DNA from: Scedosporium boydii
Lineage: Eukaryota > Ascomycota > Sordariomycetes > Microascales > Microascaceae
Direction of reading: 5' to 3'
Assembly: GCA_002221725.1 (NCBI GenBank)
Contig: NJFT01000109.1
Coordinates: 62,001-126,000, forward strand
Length of the DNA: 64,000 nt
Part shown: positions 11,540 through 22,478 of the stretch, piece by piece
Layout of the letters: each line of letters begins with the position of its first letter
How positions within the stretch are numbered: position 1 is the first letter of the stretch
Made by a program: the position numbers and the translations under genes
Notes under the pieces: model-generated
What the model was told of the DNA's origin: nothing
Databases searched by the model: none
What the model saw: the letters and a program-made list of their open reading frames with translations, nothing else

Positions 11540-13584
11540 ATGCAGTTGCTAAGGATACCTGCTCAGTGCAGGATCCTGAGCAGGCATCAAAGCCGCGCCC
11601 TACCAGTCCGAACCTCTCGAGCCTCCATCCCTAATGCTTGTCGCCATGCCTTCCTTCAGAGGCGGTTCCAGTCCTCCGCTGTTGAGGCCGGGGAAAAGCC
11701 GTTCTACTCGACGACGCCCATCTTTTACGTCAATGCCTGTAAGGTCCCCCGACTCTCGCATATTTCTACACCCTAGTCCCAAAAGCTAAACATCACGGAC
11801 AACAGCTCCCCACATCGGCCACGCACACTCCATGGTCCTCGCCGACGTCTTCAAGCGCTGGGCCACCCTCCAAGGCAAACGCGCCATCCTCTGCACCGGC
11901 ACCGACGAGCACGGCATGAAGATCCAGCGCGCCGCCACCAAGGCCGGCCACCCGCCCAAGGACTTCTGCGACACCTACGCGCAAAAGTTCCGCGAGATCG
12001 CCGACTCCCTCACCCTCTCGGAGCACGACTTCATCCGGACGACCGACGCGCACCACGTCGCGGCCGTGCAGCAGTTTTGGAAGGAGCTCAACGATAGGGA
12101 TCTGATATATGAGACCACGCACAAGGGGTGGTATAGCGTGAGCGACGAATGCTTTTACCCCGAGAGTATGATCCAAAGGTCGTTCGTGCCGGAGACGGGT
12201 AAGGTGATTTGGTCGGCTGTGGAGAGCGGGAGCGAGGTGGAGTGGGTTGAGGAGAAGAATTATCATTTCCGGATGACGGCGTTTAGGGATCAGTTGTTGG
12301 ACTTTTATAGGGCGAATCCCGATTGGATCACGCCGCAGCACAAGATGAGGGAGGTCATCTCGTGGGTCGAGAACAACCTCGAGGACCTTTCCATCTCGAG
12401 GCCGTCGAACAGGCTTTCGTGGGGTATCCCCGTGCCGGACGACCCAAGCCAGACGGTCTACGTATGGGTCGACGCCCTCATCAACTACATCAGCAACACG
12501 GGCTATCCGAACTGGACCCCCGAAATCATGCGCGAGCGGGGGTGGCCCGCCGACGTGCACGTCATCGGCAAGGACATTCTACGCTTCCACGGCGTGTACT
12601 GGCCCGCCTTGCTCCTCGCGCTCGACCTCCCTCTACCGAAGCACCTACTGACGCACGCGCACTGGACGATCGGCGGGAGGAAAATCTCCAAGTCGGCGGG
12701 CAACGGCGTTTCACCCATCTTCGCCGTCGACAGGTTCGGGCCCGATACTGTTCGGTTCTTCCTCATGAGGAAGGGCGCCATTAGGGACGACTCGCTCTTT
12801 GAGAATGGCGAAGTGGCGAGGGTGTATAGGACCGATTTGGCGGGCACGTTTGGGAATTTGTTGTCGAGGGTCATGAAGACGAAGAGGTGGAGCGTGGTGT
12901 TGGCTGTGCAGACGGAGACGGCAAAGAGTGGTGAGACCGAACCTTGTCCGCTGGGTCTGGAGACTCTGCGTGAGAAGGTGGCGGCTGAGATGGATGCTCT
13001 GCGTCCGGACAAGGCCCTTGCGCTCATCATGGATACCCTCACAGAGGTAAATCACGTACCCCTTTCCCCGCCCCCTTCTTCATTTTCTCTTTTTCCACTT
13101 TTCTAGACTCGAAACTAACAAGACGACCAAGGCCAATAAATACATGTCCCAAACCGAACCCTGGAACCTCTGCAGCCCAGCCGCAAAGCAGGACCCCGCC
13201 AACCTCGCCCGCCTCAGCTACGTCATCTTCACCCTCGCCGAATCCTTCCGCATCTCCTCCATCCTGCTCCTCCCCTACATGCCCGAGCGCGCCTCCGAGG
13301 CCCTTGACCGCCTCGGCGTCGACCCCGAGAAGCGCACGTTCGAGTACGCCGTGCGCGGCGCCGATAGCACGTACGGCATGAGTCGGAAGCCGAGGGCCGA
13401 GCTCAAGGGTTCGACGGGCTCGCTGTTCCCGCCGCTGGGGGATGAGTTCCCCGAGGAGGAGGGGGAGCCGCTGGTGGAGGATCGGAAGGCGAGGAAGGGG
13501 AAGAGGGAGGGGAAGAAGTCTAGGGGGAAGGGGAAGAGGGTGGGTGAGGAGGCGCCGCAGTCTGAGGGAGCAGAAGTTTTGTAA
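11540..13584 (+). CDS. MSM1: methionyl-tRNA synthetase, mitochondrial
   Basis: Three exons: 11540-11738, 11806-13046 and 13132-13584 (introns 67 and 85 bp). The protein has 630 residues. It charges tRNA-Met with methionine. It is a class I synthetase: the HIGH motif appears as PHIGHAHS at the start of exon 2, followed by CTGTDEHG, FSWGIPVP-like and VYVWVDALINY core segments, and KISKS as the KMSKS loop. Exon 3 starts the anticodon-binding helix bundle (ANKYMSQTEPWNL). The first ~50 residues are rich in Arg/Ser without acidic residues, as in a mitochondrial presequence, which separates it from the cytosolic enzyme. The C-terminus carries an unusual Lys/Arg/Gly tail (KGKREGKKSRGKGKR) that may aid tRNA binding (inference). 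Confidence 0.94.
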
Positions 13585-13885
13585 ATCTTTTTTTTTTTTA
13601 ATTTATTTTGTATGATTAGTGTGATATTTATTTTGGCGTCGCCACTCTTATAGAAAGGGAGATTTTATATATCGTGGGTGCAATGTCGGTTTCCGTTATT
13701 CAATCCAAGTTTAACTCAGCTTGTGTCTTGCTAGCGTCAACAGAGCCCGATTTAGGAACACCAAAACTAAAATCTCATCTCTCAGTCCTTCAACGCCCAA
13801 AAACAGCCAACCCGCCGGAATCATTGTCCAAGAATATCGGAAAACGAAAAAAGCCACCGCCTGAAATGAGATGAAATAAGATATA
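13585..13885. other. intergenic MSM1-NAT9
   Basis: A 301-bp spacer between two tandem plus-strand genes. A T-rich run directly follows the MetRS stop, consistent with a 3' UTR. Nothing else is seen. Confidence 0.4.
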
Positions 13886-14797
13886 ATGAAGTTTAACGAA
13901 CATATTGGTATGTTCCGATCCTCGGAGAAGGCCCCTCATCCAAGGTGCAAAACACACTCACTAACCGCTTCAAGCCGTCTCAACATCACGAGTCCTTCTC
14001 GTTCCATATGAAGCGCACCACGTTCCGCGGTATCACACATGGATGAAGGATGCTGTGAGTAGACGTGCCTCTTATTCAATTCTTTTGGGAAAATGAAATC
14101 TTTTTTATTACTCTCTAGCTGGGGCACTAACACATGGCACCCTTGGAAAAAAAACAAAAAGGAAATCCAACAACTCACAGCCTCGGAACCGCTCTCACTC
14201 GAAGAGGAATACGAGAACCAGATCTCATGGAGGCAAAGCGCCGACAAACTAACCTTTATCATTTGCCTCCCCCGGGACGCGAGTAACGGCGGGGAAAAGG
14301 CTGAAGTGGGGAAGGATGATGCGGAGGAGAGGATGCTCGGTGACATCAACTTCTTCCTGTACGATGATGCCGGAGATGAAGATGACGAGGCTCAAGAACC
14401 TGCTGATCCCGCGAGAGGAGGAAAGGAGAGGAAAGTCTTTGGGGAGGTGGACATTATGATTGCGGAGAGTGGCCAGAGGGGACAGGGGCTAGGAAGGGCG
14501 GCTCTGAGGGCTTTCCTGGCGTTTATACGGACGAATTTGGAGAGAATACTCGCGGAGTATGCGGGTGCCTTTTGCCAGGGCAAGGGCGAGGAGGTGAGGT
14601 TGACGAAGCTCGTGGCCAAAATCAAGGAGAGGAACGTCTCGAGTAGGGCCTTGTTTCGGAGTTTGGGGTTCGTGGAGGTTGGGGCTGCTAACTACTTTGG
14701 AGAGATTGAGATGGTCTTGGAAGGATTTACGAAGGGGCGCTGGCGTCTGGAGGAAGAAGAAAGGTATAGGGAGATAGAGTACAGGATGGAGAGTTAG
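13886..14797 (+). CDS. NAT9: GNAT acetyltransferase, N-acetyltransferase 9-like
   Basis: Three exons: 13886-13907, 13975-14054 and 14162-14797 (introns 67 and 107 bp). The protein has 245 residues. The joined N-terminus reads MKFNEHIAVSTSRVLLVPY, then EAHHVPRYHTWMKDA, EIQQLTASEPLSLEEEYE and SWRQSADKLTFI, the diagnostic order of NAT9 proteins. The acetyl-CoA-binding segment is RGQGLGRAALRAFLAFI, and the C-terminal NVSSRALFRSLGFVEV is the GNAT motif B region. NAT9-type enzymes acetylate protein substrates; the fungal target is unknown. The second acceptor (CAAAAAG) is purine-rich and weak, but is the only one that restores the family frame. An acidic insert (about residues 110-125) precedes the CoA motif. 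Confidence 0.88.
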
Positions 14798-15186
14798 AAG
14801 GGGAACGGTCAATATGGCGAATGATTGCTCTTCGGACGAGAATCATACTGGCAACAAGCGGTGCTTTACACTGCAAGTCGCCGTCGACGACATCCCCGAT
14901 AGCTCGACAGACTCGAGTTGAGTGAACTGGCATCCACCAACCTGTCACCACCCGGAGTCGTCGTGACGCTCGCTACCAACGCCGGCCCCGAGTAGGTTGT
15001 CTAAGCAGTGTTAGTGAATGCCGATGCTCCTTTCGAAGACTTGGCTATTATCGTCTCCTATGAATGCCTCACCTCGGGTGCTCACAAGTCACAGCTCTCC
15101 GCCAAATGGCTCACACCTTGAACCGCCCGGAGGACGCAGACAAACGATCCAACCTGGAAAGAGAAACACAAGACAATTGACACAAG

Positions 15187-15245
15187 AAAATAAAATAAAA
15201 TAAAATAAAATAAAATAAAATAAAATAAAATAAAATAAAATAAAA
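15187..15245. repeat. AAAAT pentanucleotide microsatellite
   Basis: About twelve perfect head-to-tail AAAAT units. It lies just outside the tRNA-like relic on its 3' side as read on the minus strand, where A/T tails of retroposed Pol III elements are usually found. Confidence 0.95.
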
Positions 15246-15310
15246 GGATGATAAAAAAATAAGAAATAAAAACAGGACCCGCCGGTGCCAGCTTCTGAAA
15301 AATCCCATTA

Positions 15311-15375
15311 CACCTTGGCCCGAACCGGGTTCGAACCGCGGAGACCTCTAGCGCTTTCACCAGCTGCCTAGAGGA
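15311..15375 (-). pseudogene. tRNA-like relic with Pol III A and B boxes
   Basis: On the minus strand, TAGGCAGCTGG (15360-15370) resembles an A box and GGTTCGAACCC (15327-15337) is a full B box. They are spaced only about 22 nt apart, shorter than in a complete tRNA, and no anticodon arm or intact acceptor stem can be folded. A 7-bp hairpin (CCTCTAG/CTAGAGG) spans the D-arm-like part. This looks like a degenerate tRNA or the head of a tRNA-derived SINE, with the AAAAT tract as its possible tail. Confidence 0.4.
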
Positions 15376-18262
15376 GAAAGGATTAACCAGAAGCTTAGCT
15401 GGCAGATCCCGTTAGAAGCGCTGGGCCTTGTTTGTTCCTATATGGTTAACTCGGGCTCGGCGGGTGGCCTGGGTGGCTCCTTCCTCGTATGTTGAGGGCA
15501 TCGTCTCCGGCTCAGTTACTACCTTTTCCTCACGAATGGCTTACCGTTCTTCCCCTGTTGAGGAAAGATGAAGGGCTCTGGCCACGAACCTGGACATGCT
15601 AACTCATAACTCGGATATGATCGATGGAGTGTAAGAGGGGCAAAGGAAAGGCGATCTTCTTCATGGAGCCATGAGGGGAAGGAAAAGAGTAAGAATTGAT
15701 CTCTACTTCTGAGTCGACCCTAAGCTACTTATCGAGATTGAAACTTAGACAGAAGTCTGGGAATGTGAGATTGGGGGAAGACGTGGGTCAACACTCTGAG
15801 GGAGCGAAGACGAGATACGGAATTCATGGATTCGAAAACTACATATACGCTAAGAAGCTGTCTTCTGCGACCGACTCGCCATGGTCATTGTAGAAGCCGG
15901 CTCACTTAACCGGTAAGGAGCATTCTTAGGATACCAACTGGATACACGAAACAACTCCAAAAGACCAGTGGTATCAATGAGTATTCTCTGCCCCATTCGA
16001 GGATGGGCTATTCTAATGAAATATACATACATGTGTCTTCAGAAAAGTGTTAGACAGTAAGCATTCCTCACTGGCCTCGTAACCCAAAGTTGTTCCCGAC
16101 GCGAATCAGGCGCCTCCTCCTCGTCCCGGGAGTCCTCAGCCACCAGGGCCTCAATGGCGGCAACTCGGCCAGAAATGGCCCCAAACTCGGCGGAAAAAAG
16201 GGCGGCTGCCTCGGGGGTAGGAGGAGGGGGGGTGGGCCGCAGCGCCGCTCCGCGCCTGTTCGATCATTCTGCTGATTAGAGCACCAGACTGTTGGTCAAC
16301 GACTCTCAGGTCGAGAAATGGACAAAAGAATGGGAGACTTGCGCAGGGACTAGGCCAGCATGTTCGGGGTCCCGAAGGTGCGGCGGCGGCGGCGCGACGG
16401 CGGTGAAGAGCTGCCGCGCTCTGTTGAAGCGGGCGGGCGTGAGATCTGCACCCGCCCTTCATAATACATGTATACTCGAGTTCCACATCTCCACCAGAGC
16501 ACCTCCTTTGAAACCCGTGGATTACTTTCTCTTGTAAGGCTTAATCCAATCGCCGATATGGCTTCTGACGTCTCCGGGGAGGGCATGGTAATATCAGGGC
16601 CGCTGAATCGACGGAGTTATGGACTTGGTGAACGTTAAGCTGGAGTGTAAGAGGTCAGCTAGCGGTATATCTCATGCGGGCATAGACAGGACGAAACTAT
16701 CAGCAATTCCTGCACTTAAATTCCCGGATTTAGACGACTCGGACTGAGCGGTCCAGTACAACTTGATCGAAATTGTCATAGGAGCGGATATGAGGGTGCT
16801 GAAGCAGAGTATCGGTATGCTGAAGCAGAACAACACGCAAAGATGTCGGTATACGACACCTCTTTTCGCACCGAATTAGAAAAAGATAATGAATTCATTT
16901 TCGTATTTCAGGAGTCCGCAATGGGGAGCGGACCAAATACCACCAACAACAAGAAACATGTCAACAGGAGAAGGTGGATGGTAAATCCAGGGATAGATGT
17001 AAAGGAATAGAAAGAAGGAAAACCCCGAGACGACATGACTGGTGATGAAAAAGAGCATAAGGACGGTCACATGGGAATCGAAGGTGTAGGCAATTATGCC
17101 CTCTTCGCATTCCAGGCAAACTGGTCGCGGATGGGTCCTTCCTGGAAGTGGCATTTTGTAAGAAAGGTTCGTACCGTCCGCGTCTTGGTATCGGCAGGTG
17201 CGTGGTTTGTGGGGGATTCCTGGGAAACCTCTGGGATGGGTAGGATCGACTGGAGTGCAAGGTCAATGGGCTTTGGCTAACCACGGCGCGCTGCCGGAGA
17301 GGGGAAGGGTGGAGTTGGGTTGCTCAGAGGAAGGTGTATTCGAATGATAGCTGGAATTGGAGAGGGAGCACTGGTCAGCGAAGTCGCCAGGATCGCTACA
17401 TTTGACGAATCTAGACCGGATTATGTTGGAAGATTGTGGTCAAGAGGGCAGGAAGTACCAAAGTAAAAACTGCGTGATCTTTATCCCAGGTCAAGTTGGA
17501 GGCCAGAATAGTTTACATGTGAGAGGTCAAGTTGAATCTAGTACATGGAATCTCTAAAGCTAGAGACAGGCACATGTTCATAACTGGCTCTGTAGCTCCT
17601 TCTCACCTTCCTCTCTCACTTTGCGAAATTGCCAAACTTACCAAGCCGTGCAAAATCCTGCCGGGCTTGTTATTTGCTTGTGATATAGCGAATAACAGAG
17701 TGAAGGCGGAAAGAAGTCGAAGTCTGTGCATAGACGAGAGATGGGTCGAGCTGTAAGTCCATAGGTCCAATGTTGTAAATGCAGCCTTTGCTTGCATTGC
17801 TGGGGCGTGTTTTCCGCAGCTAATGTATATTGCTAATGTCAAGCCGGAGAGCAGGAGAGTAAGACGAAAAAGCAGAATGGATAAGAGAAGGGGAGAGAAG
17901 CCTCATCAGCCCAAGGGCTCGAGAACACTCATTCAACGTCCGGGGAATCACCATTTGTGTCCGCAATGCACAAAAATGCGAAGCCTGAGAAGCACCTCGG
18001 GCTACAGAAACCCTTAATAAACCAGGCTATGATTATTCTCTCTCATCTTAGTCCCCGTCTCGGTTCCAGCGGGGGGATATACTAGTACACTTGATACATT
18101 GATCAATAGAGCTTCATGTTTCTCATGGGTATCCTCTATTCCACCTCTCCAACAGAAAAAGCCCCATCCTCTATCTCGAATGCACCCCGTCCATCAAAAA
18201 AAGCGTACATAGCTCATGCAAGAAAGAAGAAGGAAGGAAAAACGCTCGGGATTAAACATCAT

Positions 18263-20116
18263 TTACTCCTTACTCCAAAATTTCCACCAGGGCCTCCTCC
18301 CCTCCCCACTCACCCCCCTCTCCCTCTTAACAACCTCATCCCTCCCCATGATCCTCCAGAAATAAACCGGCACCCCCGCCACCACAAACGTAACCACGAT
18401 CAACGTCTGCAGCGGCTGCGCAAACACGGCCCTGCTGAGCAAGAACAGACTGACGCAGCAGAAGATGATGGGCGTCGTGATCCACGTGCGGTACGGCCTC
18501 TCGAGGTTCGGCTCCTTGACCCGCAGCACGATGACGCCCAGCACCGTGAGGAAATAAAAAGTATACCCCGCCACGCCGTAAAAGGTGAGCAGGGTAGAGA
18601 ACTCGCCGACGATGACGTAGGCGAGCGTGAGGGCGAAATTGAGCAGGAGAGCGTAGACGGGCGTGTAGAAGAGTCCCGCGTCGTCGTCGCCGAGGAGGGA
18701 GCCTAGGCGTTTGGTGAGGCATCCGCGTGTACGTTGCGTCGATAGGTGGTGGTGGGGATCGGGCTGGCGGAAACCGATGCGGCTGAAGAAGGTGGGGATG
18801 TAGCCTTCTTTGCCGGCGGCGTAGATGAGGCGGGAGGAGGTGAAGGTGGATGAGTTGAGGGCGCCGAGGCAAGAGAGCGCGACGATGAGGGCGAAGACGA
18901 AGGAGCCAATGGAGCCGAAGACTTTGGCGCCGAACATGACGGCGACGGTGTTGGTCGCGTTGATGGACTCGAGGGGAAGGACTAGGAAGTAGGAGACGTT
19001 GGCGAGGACGTAGCTGAGAATTACGAGGGGCATCGCCGAGTGTATCACCCTCGGAAGGTCGCGAGTCGGCCGACGGAACTCTCCCACGACGTAGTTGGTG
19101 TTGTCCCAACCATCGTAGGCCCAGAGCCCGGCGTAGAGAGCCACGGCCCAGGCCGACGGGTCTTTCGATGTTCCCTCAAACCAAGGATGATCTTTCCAGT
19201 CCCGACTCGCCTCCCCAGAAGACGAAAATCCCGTCGCCGCGACAACGATGCCGATAACTGTAACGCCAATCAATGCAACAAACTTGAGAAACATAAGCAT
19301 GTCGTTAATCCTCGTCCCCACCTTCGTCGAAATGCAATTCAAAAACGTAACCAATATGAGTCCCGCCATAGCCATCGACTTCGTCACCCACGGGCTAATC
19401 GTCTCTGCGTTGGGGCCTACAATGGCTCGAACGAGATACTCGCCCATGATGATGGCGATAATAGCGGCACTTCCGGGCTTCAGCACAAGCACGGCCACCC
19501 ACGCAAACAAGAACCCCACAATCTCGCCGAATATCTTGGCGAGGTACACCTGCGCACCGCCATTGAGCGGTATCGCGCCCCCCAGCTCCGCGAAGCTGGC
19601 GGCGCCCGTCCACGCCAGCACGCCTGCGACAACCCACACGATGAGCGCCGCGCCAGGCGACCCCACGTTCGAGCTGACCTGACTAGGAGACGAAAAGATG
19701 CCCGATCCGATGATGAGGCCGACGACCAGCGATAACCCGTTCATGTATGTCAGCGACTTGCGCTTCTCTAATGCGGCGCCGCCGAGACCGGCTCCTTGCG
19801 ACCGGAACGACTCCGACACCCCGATGGGCGCGTATCCGCTGGCCCCCGTCGTCGAGCTCAGGGGGAATAGGTTCGCGGCGAAGTCGAAGTTGGACGAGAC
19901 GGAGTAGGACCTCATTCCTCGCGCCGCTGGGTTGGCGCTATCTAGGGGGTCCTCTTGTTCGAGGGAGGCTTGTCGGGAAGAGGAGAAACTTGCCCGTGAG
20001 GAGAGGGCGTTGGACGCGGCATCGTCGTCTCCGAGCCCGCTGGAACTAGCGAGCGAGGCGAGTTCTAGCGAGTCCCGCGAGTGCTGTGGGAAGACGGATG
20101 TATATCCGGCCGACAT
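18263..20116 (-). CDS. L-type amino acid permease (APC/LAT, Mup3-like)
   Basis: Single exon, 617 residues, ATG at 20116. After a ~115-residue Ser-rich cytosolic N-terminus comes an APC-superfamily core. The first membrane helix carries the substrate-binding signature GLIIGSGIFSSPS. Next are TGAASFAELGGAIPLNGG (helix 2-3) and about ten further hydrophobic helices. Helix 6 includes YAGLWAYDGWDNTNYVVGE, typical of fungal LAT/methionine-permease-like transporters. Such proteins import neutral amino acids across the plasma or vacuolar membrane; the substrate cannot be read from sequence. The basic C-terminal tail is cytosolic. The gene is divergent from FAM32A. Confidence 0.9.
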   Translation of the reverse strand: MSAGYTSVFPQHSRDSLELASLASSSGLGDDDAASNALSSRASFSSSRQASLEQEDPLDSANPAARGMRSYSVSSNFDFAANLFPLSSTTGASGYAPIGVSESFRSQGAGLGGAALEKRKSLTYMNGLSLVVGLIIGSGIFSSPSQVSSNVGSPGAALIVWVVAGVLAWTGAASFAELGGAIPLNGGAQVYLAKIFGEIVGFLFAWVAVLVLKPGSAAIIAIIMGEYLVRAIVGPNAETISPWVTKSMAMAGLILVTFLNCISTKVGTRINDMLMFLKFVALIGVTVIGIVVAATGFSSSGEASRDWKDHPWFEGTSKDPSAWAVALYAGLWAYDGWDNTNYVVGEFRRPTRDLPRVIHSAMPLVILSYVLANVSYFLVLPLESINATNTVAVMFGAKVFGSIGSFVFALIVALSCLGALNSSTFTSSRLIYAAGKEGYIPTFFSRIGFRQPDPHHHLSTQRTRGCLTKRLGSLLGDDDAGLFYTPVYALLLNFALTLAYVIVGEFSTLLTFYGVAGYTFYFLTVLGVIVLRVKEPNLERPYRTWITTPIIFCCVSLFLLSRAVFAQPLQTLIVVTFVVAGVPVYFWRIMGRDEVVKRERGVSGEGRRPWWKFWSKE

Positions 20117-21109
20117 GGCTGTGCCGTGGGGAGGAGTAGATGGAAGCGTAGTATGCGGATTGAAGGCGTTCGGTCGTGCGTGTTATAGGTAAGGAGGAGC
20201 CAGTGTCATACGCCTTAATGCTGGCTCGAGTGGTATAAACGGTTCATGGAAATGCAGTCTTCTTTCATAACATGACGGCAAGATGGCTGGTTCTTCGAGG
20301 ACACGATATCGATATCGACGGTATAATGCGGCGGAATTAGAGGTTGTTAAACCTGGAATGAGGAAGAGTCCCAGATATAGGGCAGTAAGCGGGAAAGCGA
20401 TGGCAGGTTTGGAACTGATGATCTCCAAGTTTATGCAACGGAAACAAGTCAATGGCCTAAGCGACAAGATCGTGGAAACACTGGCCCGGTGCTTTAGACG
20501 GGACAAGAAGGAGCTAATGATTGTATGAAGAAGAGCGAATAAGTCGTTTCGAATGTGCACTGGGTGGTATACTTCAGAAAAGGAGGTAGTTCAGTTTTAG
20601 AAAGAAAGTTAAATTGATGATGGAAAGGAGAAGCGCGTGGGACCAGAGTCTCTGCATGCTGAACGATGCGTCCAGATTGAATGGAGCATCAAATCAATTT
20701 GATGGGTTTTAGGCAATGGGATTGCGGTTATTGGCACAAGGTCGTACATTGCTTTGGCACAGGTTCAGGGGTAATTTGAGTGCTAAAGGTCAATTTTTGG
20801 CGTAAAACTTTGTTTAGCCCTCCTAAAGGTGGTGCCAATGAGAGTTCAATCCCAGTTCCTAGCCTTGGCATTTTACGGGATCCTGATTGGTCCCTTCTTC
20901 AACCTTGATTTGCCCCCAGTCACGAGTACAAAGTACATGTCTGTGCGTACCAAGATCTTAAATGGTCAGAGTGCTGCTTCGATTATATAAGCAGAAGTCT
21001 TCAGTCTTCCCTAACAAAAAGGTTAAGTTCACTGACAACTAACCTCAAAGGAGTAGACTCGCTTCCGAGCTTTCTTCCCATCAACCTATCCGCGCCATAC
21101 ACCTCCAAC
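20117..21109. promoter_or_regulatory. divergent intergenic region, permease / FAM32A
   Basis: About 1 kb between divergent start codons, holding both promoters. A TTATATAAG TATA-like element lies near 20983, about 130 bp ahead of the FAM32A ATG. No other motif can be assigned. The 81-codon plus frame at 20283-20528 shows no known domain. Confidence 0.4.
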
Positions 21110-21617
21110 ATGCCGCTCGACGACTACGCCGCTGTAGGCGGAGGCGGTGCTCTCCGCCTTAAGGGTGCAAAGGTAACGAAGCCAAAAAAGAAGAAGAAGA
21201 AGGACAAGGCCGACTTAGAAAAGGCCCTTTCTGAATCTGGTGGCGAATCGCTCGCACTCGTAAAGAAGGACAGCGGCGATGAGGTAGCTGAGAAGAAGAG
21301 CAAGAAGTCGCGAAAGGGAAAGGATGAGGAAGAAGACGAGGAGGAGAATGTGCCCGTTGCGCGCAAGACGGAGGCGCAGCGGAAACTTGATGAAGTTAGG
21401 AGGAAACGAGTAAGTTGGCTCCCCTTGTCCCGTCAACCAAGATATCGTCGATTTGAATTTCGTCTAACTGGTTTGATTATAGTTCCTCGAATTGGCAGAG
21501 AATCCAGACGCGAGACCGGAGCTACTGAAGACTCACAAGGAAAGGGTCGAAGAGCTTAATAGTTTCTTGTCGAAGCTCTCCGAGCATAACGATATGCCCA
21601 AGATCGGGCCTGGTTAA
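21110..21617 (+). CDS. FAM32A-like nuclear protein
   Basis: Two exons, 21110-21409 and 21483-21617, with a 73-bp GTAAGT...TATAG intron. The protein has 144 residues. It opens with a LRLKGAK segment followed by a Lys run (PKKKKKKDK), matching the FAM32A family start. It has a long acidic/lysine middle, and the conserved C-terminus [37 protein letters not shown] is encoded by exon 2. FAM32A proteins are small nuclear proteins; in humans the extreme C-terminus has been placed in the catalytic spliceosome (established knowledge). The conserved tail is intact here. Only splicing gives it: reading through the intron destroys it. Confidence 0.93.
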
Positions 21618-22478
21618 AAACGTCCTTATTTTCGAGCGGTTAAAGCGACGACATTACGGAGTTATATGGGTGCATTTTTGGGGTTTCTGGCATGGCATAC
21701 CCGGGTTTTCATCTGGTTTTGATAGGAGGCTGTACATTATATTGGAAAATAGAACCGGTATTCAACGAGCAGAATATTCCGAGCAAATGTTGTTCAGACA
21801 CAACTTCTTTGGATTCATGGAAAGAGTTCAACAATTACGTGTTATCAACTTTCTCGGCCCAAACAGGGGATTGTTAACCGAATAACCTCCCGAGAAGCGC
21901 TTGAAAAGCTTCCGTGATGCGGCTGTCGTCCTGTTTACTTTTCTTCCAATGCCGCCAACTTTGAAGGGCGGCGTTTGAGATAGCTTCAATGTACCCTGGG
22001 GATATTCTACGCTACTTCATCATCATCTATCTCCAATTCACCTAATTCACACCAGTCCAAACCCCAAGCAGCCATTGATAAAATATGTAAGGATCGTCGT
22101 ATTTACCAAAGTTCGTATGCCTGTCCAAGTCTATGTAGTGGTCATTAAAGTCCGCCCGAATCCGCAATAAATGCGCTGTGCAAATGTCAAATTCCCGAAA
22201 TCTATCCACCTCTTTTCATCTTTGTATGTACAAGCAAACTCCCCAGAGTCCACCAAACTTTCCCTGTTTTGACGTCAGGTTCAGTTGGGGACCATGCAAA
22301 AACCAGTCTATTTTTTTCCTCCTCGGCGTGTTTCTCATCGGGTATATCAAGGACGGACATATATAAAAGGAATGAAATCGGCAATAAAGAAATTGCCTAT
22401 GCAAAAAGAAAAAAACAAAGAACTTTCAAAAAATCGGAACCAATCCGGCTATGCAATTTCAGAGTGTTCAATGAGAAC
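21618..22478. other. convergent 3' flanks, FAM32A and surface protein
   Basis: 861 bp between converging genes. No gene is supported; short overlapping open frames occur on both strands around 22202-22404. Confidence 0.5.

Larger units (their letters stand above)
14798..18262. other. 3.5-kb gene-poor interval
   Basis: No gene is supported. It contains an AAAAT microsatellite (15187-15245), a Pol III A/B-box relic (about 15311-15375) and a GC-rich CGG-type patch at 16377-16400. Open frames (such as 16876-17284 minus and 17532-17756 plus) are short, overlap each other on both strands and match no family I know. The mixture suggests decayed mobile or tRNA-derived sequence. Confidence 0.5.

Noticed and set aside
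16268..16330. tRNA-Asn-like words (GATTAGAGCACCAGACTGTT)
   Set aside because: Only about 20 bases resemble a tRNA; the anticodon stem does not pair and there is no T-arm.
18336..19109. 257-codon minus-strand Arg-rich frame inside the permease gene
   Set aside because: Shadow frame of the permease coding sequence; no domain.
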